This document shows positions 1 to 5,555 of a DNA stretch of 9,718 nucleotides, in pieces (the first letter of the stretch is position 1; each line of letters starts with the position of its first letter). The position numbers and the translations under genes were made by a program. The DNA comes from JANXXV01 sp038230275. GTDB taxonomy: Bacteria > Acidobacteriota > Terriglobia > Bryobacterales > Bryobacteraceae. The stretch spans positions 1-9,718 of the forward strand of contig JBBRNO010000196.1 of assembly GCA_038230275.1 (NCBI GenBank), written 5' to 3'. The notes under the pieces are model-generated. The model saw only the letters and a program-made list of their open reading frames with translations. It did not search any database and was not told the origin of the DNA.

Positions 1-1
1 A

Positions 2-331
2 AACCGCGCGGACGCCATGATCTACAACATCGAGAAGATGTTAAAAGAGCATCGCGACAAGATCAGCGAGGCCGATGCCAAGAGCGTTGAGGAATCCATT
101 GAGGAGACCAAGAAAGCGGTGGCAGCCGGTAACTCCGAGCAAATCACGGCGGCAACCGATAAGCTGACCGCCGCCAGCCACAAGCTGGCCGAGGCAATGT
201 ACAAGACCGCCGGTCCACAATCGGGCGCGCCGCAGGGCGATGCTCCTCCAAACGCGCAGAGCGCCGACGGCGGCAAGCCGAAGGACAACGTGGTGGATGC
301 GGAGTTCGTAGACGTAGACGATAAGAAATAA
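2..331 (+). CDS. dnaK: Chaperone DnaK (Hsp70), C-terminal part only
   Basis: This is the last 109 residues of the ATP-dependent Hsp70 chaperone DnaK; the ATPase and substrate-binding domains lie before the left edge. The visible part is the helical lid, opening with NRADAMIYNIEKML, a typical DnaK lid stretch. A disordered Gly/Pro/Ala/Gln-rich linker follows, then an acidic tail with VVDAEFVDVDD, the usual DnaK end that helps bind co-chaperones. The first in-frame Met (base 17) is internal, because the frame stays open to the edge with recognisable DnaK residues before it. dnaJ follows on the same strand after 45 bases, and grpE is not between them. DnaK, DnaJ and GrpE together refold or hold cytoplasmic client proteins. 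Identity is firm from the lid and tail plus the dnaJ neighbour. Confidence 0.95.
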   Translation, partial: NRADAMIYNIEKMLKEHRDKISEADAKSVEESIEETKKAVAAGNSEQITAATDKLTAASHKLAEAMYKTAGPQSGAPQGDAPPNAQSADGGKPKDNVVDAEFVDVDDKK

Positions 332-337
332 CTTGTG

Positions 338-360
338 GGGGACGGGATGCCCCCGTCCCC
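338..360 (+). promoter_or_regulatory. Intergenic hairpin between dnaK and dnaJ
   Basis: A perfect 9-bp GC-rich inverted repeat lies here: GGGGACGGG at 338-346, a five-base loop ATGCC, and CCCGTCCCC at 352-360. It starts seven bases after the dnaK stop and ends 16 bases before the dnaJ ATG. Only TT then AACC follows, so it lacks the T-run of an intrinsic terminator. Possible roles (inference) are partial termination or attenuation lowering dnaJ relative to dnaK, an RNA-processing or 3'-end stabilising structure, or a dispersed palindromic repeat. The pairing is directly visible; the function is not. Confidence 0.6.
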
Positions 361-376
361 TTAACCGTTGGCTATT

Positions 377-1567
377 ATGGCTTCCAAGAAAAAGGATTAT
401 TACCAGCTGCTCAGTGTGGAGCGCGAGGCTGGCGAAGACGATATCAAGAAAGCCTATCGCCGGCTTGCGCGCAAGTACCATCCCGACTTGAATCCTGGTG
501 ACAAGGCCGCGGAAGAGCGTTTCAAGACCGTTCAGGAAGCCTATGATATTTTGAGCGATCCGAAGAAGCGCGAAATGTACGATCAGTACGGCTTTTACTC
601 GGATACGGCAATGCCATCACCCGGGCCGGGCGGCGGACCAGCGTATGGCCAGAATCCGAACATGGATTTTGGCGGCTTCGACTTTTCCGATGCCGCGCGC
701 GGCAGTGCCGCAGGGCAGCAAGACCCTTACGGCGGTGCGGGCGGTGGTGGATTCCGCGATCTGTTCAGCCAGTTTTTTGGCGGACGCGCCGGTCAGCAGG
801 AAGAAAGTCCGTCTTCGGTTCCGCAAAAAGGCTCGGATCTGGAGTACGGACTGAACATCGACTTCTGGCAATCCATCCGCGGGACGCAGGTAAAGCTGAA
901 CATTCAGCGGCAGGATACGTGCGAGACCTGCGGCGGGACTGGATCGGCGGGCGGGAAGGTGACTGTCTGCGGGCAGTGCAATGGAACCGGCACCGTGAAT
1001 CAGATGGCGGGCGCGATGAAGTTTAACCTGACGTGTCCCAAGTGCAATGGAAAGGGCCGTTTGAGAAACACGTGCGCCGCCTGCCAGGGCGAAGGGCGGG
1101 TCTCGCGCCAGGAAAGCGTCGAGGTGCGCATCCCCGCGGGAGCGCAAGCCGGTTCGCGGCTGCGCGTCGGCGGCAAGGGCAATGCCGGAACTTCTGGGGC
1201 TCCGGCCGGCGATTTGTTCATCACGATTCAAGTACAGCCGCATTCGTTCTTTGAGCGGGACGGAGACAATATCAATATCACCGTCCCCATCTCCGTTCCC
1301 GAAGCTGGGTTGGGCGCAAAGATCGAGGTGCCCACCATTGATGGGAAGGCGCTGCTCAAGATTCCGCAGGGCACCCAGAACGGGCAGAAGTTCCGGCTGC
1401 GGGAAAAGGGAGTGGCCAATTCCCGCAAGGAAACACGCGGCGATCAGATTGTAGAAGTTTCCATTCAAGCGCCGAAAGCGCAAGATGAACGGACGCGCGA
1501 AATTTTGCGCGAGCTCAGTGCCCTGCATCCCGAAGATCCGCGGGCTGAGTTGTGGGAGAAGGTGTAG
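377..1567 (+). CDS. dnaJ: Chaperone DnaJ (Hsp40, type I)
   Basis: This is the J-domain co-chaperone that delivers unfolded clients to DnaK and stimulates its ATPase in the cytoplasm. The product has 396 residues, normal for a type I DnaJ. In order: J domain at about 7-72 with the essential HPD at 35-37; a Gly/Phe-rich linker at about 80-138 with a DLF motif; and a zinc-finger domain with four CxxCxGxG motifs (Cys pairs 182/185, 198/201, 220/223 and 233/236). The C-terminal substrate-binding beta domains run from about 245 to 370. ATG at 377 is chosen because MASKKKDYYQLL matches usual DnaJ N-termini. An in-frame TTG at 368 would add three residues, and neither start has a clear Shine-Dalgarno. 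hspR begins two bases after the stop, so the genes are co-transcribed and probably repressed together by HspR. Confidence 0.96.
   Translation: MASKKKDYYQLLSVEREAGEDDIKKAYRRLARKYHPDLNPGDKAAEERFKTVQEAYDILSDPKKREMYDQYGFYSDTAMPSPGPGGGPAYGQNPNMDFGGFDFSDAARGSAAGQQDPYGGAGGGGFRDLFSQFFGGRAGQQEESPSSVPQKGSDLEYGLNIDFWQSIRGTQVKLNIQRQDTCETCGGTGSAGGKVTVCGQCNGTGTVNQMAGAMKFNLTCPKCNGKGRLRNTCAACQGEGRVSRQESVEVRIPAGAQAGSRLRVGGKGNAGTSGAPAGDLFITIQVQPHSFFERDGDNINITVPISVPEAGLGAKIEVPTIDGKALLKIPQGTQNGQKFRLREKGVANSRKETRGDQIVEVSIQAPKAQDERTREILRELSALHPEDPRAELWEKV
1554..1562 (+). promoter_or_regulatory. Ribosome binding site for hspR, inside the dnaJ end
   Basis: GGGAGAAGG lies in the last codons of dnaJ, seven bases before ATG 1570. 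It settles the hspR start at that ATG rather than at an in-frame GTG at 1552, which would lie upstream of this site and overlap dnaJ. It also suggests that hspR translation is coupled to dnaJ translation. Confidence 0.7.
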
Positions 1568-1569
1568 CG

Positions 1570-1989
1570 ATGCCCAAGAAACGTTCCAAAGCCGCCTACA
1601 TGATCTCGTCTGTAGCGGAGCAATATGAAATCCATCCGCAGACGTTGCGGTTGTATGAACGCGAAGGATTGCTAGCCCCGTCGCGCAGCGATGGCAATAC
1701 GCGGCTCTACACGGACGAGGATCTGGAACGCCTGGAAGTGATCCTGCAATTGACTCGGGAACTGGGCGTGAACCTGGCCGGCGTTGAAATCATCCTCAAC
1801 ATGCGCGAGAAGATGGAAGCCATGCAGCGGCAGATGACTGAGTTTGTCAATACGCTGAACAGCGAGTTCATCGTTCGAGGGAAACCGACAGAGACAACCA
1901 CGCAGAACTCGCTGATTCGGGTTCTCACCACGACGGCTCCAGTGACGATCGGCAGCGTCAGGAAGTCGAACGCAAGGCGTACCTCATAG
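1570..1989 (+). CDS. hspR: Heat-shock repressor HspR (MerR family)
   Basis: This is a 139-residue MerR-family DNA-binding protein. The winged helix-turn-helix spans about 10-75, with the family hallmark HPQTLRLYEREGLL (22-35) and the wing residues DGNTRLYTDEDL. A dimerising coiled-coil helix follows at about 76-98, then a flexible Ser/Thr-rich tail of about 40 residues. It has no Cys- or metal-binding effector domain, as expected for HspR rather than metal-sensing MerR proteins. The lysine-rich N-terminus and placement directly after dnaJ fit HspR, which in other bacteria uses DnaK as co-repressor and binds HAIR inverted repeats before the dnaK operon. That promoter is outside the window, and no HAIR-like site was spotted inside it. 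Heat would titrate DnaK and relieve repression (family knowledge). Confidence 0.87.
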   Translation: MPKKRSKAAYMISSVAEQYEIHPQTLRLYEREGLLAPSRSDGNTRLYTDEDLERLEVILQLTRELGVNLAGVEIILNMREKMEAMQRQMTEFVNTLNSEFIVRGKPTETTTQNSLIRVLTTTAPVTIGSVRKSNARRTS

Positions 1990-1997
1990 CTTCTAAG

Positions 1998-2005
1998 TAG
2001 GAGGA
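1998..2005 (+). promoter_or_regulatory. Strong ribosome binding site for a TTG start
   Basis: TAGGAGGA, a near-perfect Shine-Dalgarno, sits five bases before TTG at 2011. It supports that TTG as the true start of the following lipoprotein, which has no ATG near its signal peptide. Confidence 0.75.
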
Positions 2006-2010
2006 CGAAT

Positions 2011-2580
2011 TTGAAGGTACTGGCGCCTGCGTTGCTCCTGTTCGCCCTGGTGGCCTGCCAAACGACTCCGGTCCATCCGCCGTTTCGGTACGCGGCCGAA
2101 CTGGGAATTGCTATCGAGAAAGCTGGCCATTCCTGTCTTTATGTAACTAATGCAGGGCTGCTTCCGGGCCACCGCGTGCAGTTCGTTAGCGCCTCGAGCC
2201 CGCAGACCTCCGGAGAAATGGAAATCCTAGGGAAGGCGGACGAGGCCTGCACTGATGCCAATAATCAGACCCTGTCCGGCGTGCATCGCTATGGGTTCAA
2301 AGTCGTTCGCGGCGAGCTCAAGCGGTCGATGCCGGCATTCGCAATTCTAAATTCGAGCCTGCCCCTGACGGCCACTGAAGACGGTGTGGCGGCGGATCTG
2401 GAGGGCGACGGCGGGCGGGAGTTCTTCCGGACATGTACCAGCGCGGAGGGAGTTCATTTTACCGTCTGGACCGGCAAGCCGCTGCTAGGCTCACGCAAGT
2501 GGCACTCCTATTACTACCTGGGATACGATGTAACGGCCAATTGCAGTGAGAGCGAGACGAAGCCAGACACGGAGCGGTAG
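2011..2580 (+). CDS. Putative outer-membrane lipoprotein, function unknown
   Basis: This 189-residue protein begins MKVLAPALLLFALVAC, a lipoprotein signal with lipobox LVAC, so Cys16 should be lipidated. Gln17 at +2 favours outer-membrane sorting. The mature part has four more cysteines (42, 80, 142, 178), enough for two periplasmic disulfides, and a DLEGDGG stretch (129-135) resembling a calcium-type acidic loop. Just after it comes a conserved-looking aromatic section (FFRTC, HFTVW, KWHSYYYLGYD). Translation starts at TTG behind a strong ribosome binding site. It lies 21 bases after hspR and only 3 bases before the M15-type peptidase gene, so the two are probably made together. No enzymatic motif is seen. 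It might be a binding partner or inhibitor of the peptidase, but that is inference from position. Confidence 0.75.
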   Translation: MKVLAPALLLFALVACQTTPVHPPFRYAAELGIAIEKAGHSCLYVTNAGLLPGHRVQFVSASSPQTSGEMEILGKADEACTDANNQTLSGVHRYGFKVVRGELKRSMPAFAILNSSLPLTATEDGVAADLEGDGGREFFRTCTSAEGVHFTVWTGKPLLGSRKWHSYYYLGYDVTANCSESETKPDTER

Positions 2581-2583
2581 TTC

Positions 2584-3147
2584 ATGGCGAAAATCCTAAG
2601 TGGTCCCGCGTGGGTTCCGAAATTCCCGACCAGCACCAGCACGGACGACTTGGTGGATCCCTTCAAATCGAATGTGAAGAAATTCATCGGCGCCCTCAAG
2701 AAAGCGGGCGCTTCGGTATCCATCAGCGCCACCAGACGTCCGCCGCAGCGCGCCTATTTGATGCACTGGAGCTTCAAGATCTCCTCCGGATTGGATCCGG
2801 CACCGGTACCGGCAAAGGCAGGCGTAGAGATTGAGTGGGTGCATCGCGATTCCACGGGCAACCCGGATGGGCGGGCGTCGAAAACCGCGGCCGATTTGAT
2901 GGTGGCGGGATACGATATCGCATTCGAGCCGGCCCTGAGCTCCCGTCACATAGACGGGAAGGCCATTGACATGGATATCTCCTGGACCGCTGCGGCGTTA
3001 ACCATCACAGACGGAGCGGCAAGGGCCGTCACCATCAGGACTGGAGTGAAGAACGGCGGCAACACGGATTTGCACAAGGTAGGCGCGTCCTACGGCGTGA
3101 TCAAACTGGTGGCAGATCATCCGCACTGGTCGAACGACGGACACTGA
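2584..3147 (+). CDS. M15-type (phage endolysin-like) peptidoglycan peptidase
   Basis: This 187-residue protein carries the signature of zinc peptidases with the Hedgehog/DD-peptidase fold (M15). The signature is SRHIDGKAID, giving zinc ligands His122 and Asp129, and later DHPHW, giving Asp178 as catalytic base and His181 as third zinc ligand. The seven-residue His-Asp spacing and DxxH catalytic pair match phage L-alanyl-D-glutamate endopeptidases such as EndoT5 and Ply500 (M15C), rather than the ExxH of VanX/VanY. Arg51 in SATRRP fits the conserved arginine region. GASYGVIKL before the DxxH parallels the segment preceding the last zinc ligand in endolysins. No signal peptide or membrane helix is seen, so release would need another route. 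The ATG lies 3 bases after the lipoprotein stop, with GGAG in that gene's end. Substrate is inferred: cell-wall peptide. Family call is good, exact specificity uncertain. Confidence 0.78.
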   Translation: MAKILSGPAWVPKFPTSTSTDDLVDPFKSNVKKFIGALKKAGASVSISATRRPPQRAYLMHWSFKISSGLDPAPVPAKAGVEIEWVHRDSTGNPDGRASKTAADLMVAGYDIAFEPALSSRHIDGKAIDMDISWTAAALTITDGAARAVTIRTGVKNGGNTDLHKVGASYGVIKLVADHPHWSNDGH

Positions 3148-3162
3148 TTCCCGGTCCGCCTG

Positions 3163-3783
3163 CTAGCGCATGATTTCCAGATAGTCCCCGGTAGTAGCGT
3201 CGACATAGACGGAGTAGTTGCTCGCGGAGACGGATTCGCCCCACACCACACGCCAAGCCAGGTCTGGGAATCTCGGGGTCTGCTCGAGGAGATAGAACAT
3301 CGGCTTGCCGGGATTCTTCTTCACATAGTCGGCGCTCTTCTTCAGGGCGGTGGCAAGCGCTTCGTCGGAATCAATCTTAAAGGCTGGAATCACCCAGGGA
3401 GTGGCTTGCCCGCGCGGGCTGCGGTAGTCCTCGTCGAGCCCGGAAAAAATACCCTTGTGTAAATTGCCGCCGCCTTCCACCACCGAGTAGGTGAAGGTTT
3501 TCGACTTCAGCTTGCTGGGAGAGATGAAGGTGGCCTCCCAGGCTCCAGCCTTTCCGGGTTCATCCTTCACGCCATCCATGCTCATGCTGGAGAGGCGGAG
3601 GGCTTGCACGTCGGTTGCCCACATTCGTGCCGAGGGATACATTTTATAGAAAGCGCTTCGTCCGGAGATGGCCTCCGGCGGCTTCTCCGGCTCCTTCTTC
3701 TTCACCTCAGTTGGCGTGCTGGAACACGCCGCGAAAAAGACGGTAGAGAATCCAAGAAGGATTCCGGCTCGGAACGAAGTCAT
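3163..3783 (-). CDS. Putative lipoprotein with PepSY-like C-terminus
   Basis: This 206-residue protein begins MTSFRAGILLGFSTVFFAAC, a lipoprotein signal with FAAC before Cys20 (Phe at -3 is tolerated but not ideal), then SS and a charged Lys/Glu/Pro linker. The rest is soluble and should sit in the periplasm on the outer membrane. The last 35 residues (AWRVVWGE, NYSVYVDATTGDYLEI) look like the closing strands of a PepSY-type domain, which often inhibits or chaperones secreted enzymes. The upstream half may hold a second copy (inference). ATG 3783 is chosen because the signal peptide begins there; an in-frame TTG at 3840 would add 19 residues. GGAGGT abuts this ATG with no spacer, which is unusual. 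It converges on the M15 peptidase gene (15 bases between stops) and diverges from the TPR gene. Confidence 0.72.
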   Translation of the reverse strand: MTSFRAGILLGFSTVFFAACSSTPTEVKKKEPEKPPEAISGRSAFYKMYPSARMWATDVQALRLSSMSMDGVKDEPGKAGAWEATFISPSKLKSKTFTYSVVEGGGNLHKGIFSGLDEDYRSPRGQATPWVIPAFKIDSDEALATALKKSADYVKKNPGKPMFYLLEQTPRFPDLAWRVVWGESVSASNYSVYVDATTGDYLEIMR

Positions 3784-3857
3784 ACCTCCATGGTAAACCG
3801 TCGCAACGGCCGCCAATTCTATGTGGGATAATTCAACCAAGATCGAGGTGTCCTGTT
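3784..3857. promoter_or_regulatory. Divergent intergenic region, probable promoters
   Basis: These 74 bases separate the start codons of two divergent genes and must hold both promoters unless one lies within a gene. A GATAAT (3827-3832, plus strand) is a reasonable -10 box for the TPR gene, but nothing close to TTGACA lies 17 bases upstream. On the minus strand a TAGAAT (3816-3821) is a weaker candidate for the lipoprotein. GAGGTG at 3845-3850 is the ribosome binding site of the TPR gene. No clear operator palindrome is seen. Confidence 0.3.
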
Positions 3858-5168
3858 ATGAGTAAAGCCTACGTGCTTCGCAGCTTTTTCGGGCTGACGG
3901 TAGCCCTATGTATTTCTGAACAGGGTGTGTTCGCGCAACGGGGTGGAGCAGCGCCCAGCACTCCGCCGACACCGGGAGGCGCTGGAAGCACCAGCCCTGG
4001 AGGGAGTGTCGGTGGCGGAGGTATCAACACTCCGGGCAACTCAACCCCAGGACTTGGCACCACTTCACGGACGCCGCAGCAACCCACGCAGCAGATGCCT
4101 GAAATGCAGCGGCAAATCTATCTTTCGGGGAAAGTGCTGATGGAAGACGGCACCCCGCCGCCGGAACAAGTGGTGGTGGAGCGCGTGTGTAACGGAAATC
4201 CACGCCCGGAAGGCTACACCGATTCCAAGGGCCGGTTCAGTTTCGCGCTGGGGCAAAACACGGCCATGATGGCGGATGCCAGCATGGGATCGATCGGCGG
4301 TGATAACGGCATGCCCGGCCAGGGCAACAGAACCAACAATCGCGGCCTGGGCAGTTCGGGCGGTATGGGCGGGATGAACGAGCGAGATCTGAATGGGTGC
4401 GAAGTGCGCGCGGTATTGGCGGGATTTCGCTCCGACCTGGTCAACTTGAGCGGACGCCGGTCGATGGACAATCCGGATGTGGGTACGATCATCCTTCATC
4501 GCTTGGCCAAGGTGGACGGATACACATTCAGCGGCACGACTGCATTTGCTCCCAAGGATGCGAAGAAAGCATACGAGAAGGGACGGGAAGCCGCTAAGAA
4601 GGGCAAGGTGCCCGACGCTGAGCGGGAATTCCAGAAAGCCGTGGAGATCTACCCAAAGTATGCCGTGGCCTGGTATGAGCTGGGATTGCTTCATCAACAG
4701 CAGAAGCAACTGGAGGAGGCCAAGAAGTGCTACGCAGAGTCTTTGAAGGCCGATTCGAAGTATGTGAACCCGTATGCGCAACTGACCCGGCTTTCCGTAG
4801 CGGAGCAGAATTGGGAGCAAACGGCGGAGTATAGCGGCAAGCTGCTAAAGCTGAATCCTTACTATTCGCCGGAACTCTATTTCTACGGCGCGGTGGCGAA
4901 TCTGAATCTCAAGCATCTGGACGCAGCCGAGGAACAGGCGCGCGAAGGGCTGAAGATGGACCCGCAGAATCGAAATCCGCGCATGAATCAGGTGCTGGGC
5001 GTGGTACTGGCGCAGAAGCAGGATTTCAAGGGCGCGGCCGAAAGCATGAAGAGCTATTTGAAGCTTGCTCCGAATGCGCCGGATGTGGACCATGTGAAGC
5101 GGCAGCTGGAAGAAATCCAACGGCAACTGGCGCCCGAGGCGGCAAGCGCCACCAAGCAACCCGAATAA
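3858..5168 (+). CDS. Exported TPR protein with carboxypeptidase-regulatory-like domain
   Basis: This 436-residue protein is likely secreted to the periplasm. It has a signal peptide at 1-26 (cleavage after VFA, before QRGG) and a low-complexity Gly/Pro/Ser/Thr segment at about 29-78. A carboxypeptidase-regulatory-like beta-sandwich starts at about 87 (IYLSGKVLMEDGTPPPEQVVVE, then GYTDSKGRFSF). That sandwich is interrupted by a Gly/Met/Asn-rich insertion at about 134-178, then resumes (CEVRAVLAGFRSD to VGTIILHRL) up to about 217. TPR helices run from about 235 to 410, roughly five units, with recognisable pairs such as AEREFQKAVEIYPKYAVAW. The protein ends in a charged coiled helix. It is a probable scaffold or binding protein of the kind common in acidobacterial envelopes; the partner is unknown. 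GAGGTG precedes the ATG by seven bases. Its stop TAA directly touches the stop of the next, convergent gene. Confidence 0.82.
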   Translation: MSKAYVLRSFFGLTVALCISEQGVFAQRGGAAPSTPPTPGGAGSTSPGGSVGGGGINTPGNSTPGLGTTSRTPQQPTQQMPEMQRQIYLSGKVLMEDGTPPPEQVVVERVCNGNPRPEGYTDSKGRFSFALGQNTAMMADASMGSIGGDNGMPGQGNRTNNRGLGSSGGMGGMNERDLNGCEVRAVLAGFRSDLVNLSGRRSMDNPDVGTIILHRLAKVDGYTFSGTTAFAPKDAKKAYEKGREAAKKGKVPDAEREFQKAVEIYPKYAVAWYELGLLHQQQKQLEEAKKCYAESLKADSKYVNPYAQLTRLSVAEQNWEQTAEYSGKLLKLNPYYSPELYFYGAVANLNLKHLDAAEEQAREGLKMDPQNRNPRMNQVLGVVLAQKQDFKGAAESMKSYLKLAPNAPDVDHVKRQLEEIQRQLAPEAASATKQPE

Positions 5169-5543
5169 CTAGTGCGCTGAATATTGGGGTTGGGGAGGGT
5201 TGAGCTTGATTTGCAGCGTCTTCTCTTCCTCATCCACATCAAAGACCTGGCCGAAAGTCTGGTGTCCCTTCGCGATCACCTGGATCCGGATCTTTCCCTG
5301 GGGGATGGCAGGGATTTTGGCGATGCCTTCCTGATTCGTCCGCACTTCCCAGCGGGTCTGGATTTGCTTGCCGAGTTTGACGATGGACCGGCCTTCCACG
5401 AATTGGACGATGACGGCCGCGCGGTCGACTGGCTTATCCGACAATGAGCGGACGTTGATCTTCAGCTTCGTCATCGGCGTGGCCGCAAAACCGGCGGGGA
5501 CCGAGAGCAGAACTCCGAGTACGGCAATAAGTCTCAACAGCAT
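5169..5543 (-). CDS. Small exported beta-sandwich (carboxypeptidase-regulatory-like) protein
   Basis: This 124-residue protein has a signal peptide at about 1-21 (LIAVLGVLLSVPAGFA) followed by one domain of about 90 residues. Alternating strands KLKINVRSL, AAVIVQF, EGIAKIPAIPQGKIRIQVIAKGHQTFG and KTLQIKL are typical of carboxypeptidase-regulatory/transthyretin-like modules, with the TNQEGIAKIPAIPQG turn matching their 'T...G.f.l..l..G.Y' pattern. No catalytic residues or membrane anchor are seen, so it is expected free in the periplasm, perhaps binding a partner or ligand. It begins 12 bases after the hpnE stop, with TAGGA overlapping that stop as a possible ribosome binding site. It is thus the last gene of the hpnE group. 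The neighbouring convergent TPR protein carries a related domain. Confidence 0.72.
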   Translation of the reverse strand: MLLRLIAVLGVLLSVPAGFAATPMTKLKINVRSLSDKPVDRAAVIVQFVEGRSIVKLGKQIQTRWEVRTNQEGIAKIPAIPQGKIRIQVIAKGHQTFGQVFDVDEEEKTLQIKLNPPQPQYSAH

Positions 5544-5555
5544 CTTCCGATTATC

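Noticed and set aside
617..1528. 303-residue open frame on the minus strand opposite dnaJ
   Set aside because: It is an Arg/Leu/Ala-rich shadow of dnaJ, whose zinc-finger and C-terminal motifs leave no doubt about the coding strand.
1568..2010. HAIR-type HspR operator inside the window
   Set aside because: No inverted repeat like CTTGAGT-N7-ACTCAAG was seen near hspR; the expected site is before dnaK, outside the window.
4065..4820. 251-residue minus-strand frame opposite the TPR gene
   Set aside because: It is rich in His/Leu/Arg with no recognisable domain, and the TPR and signal-peptide pattern on the plus strand is convincing.
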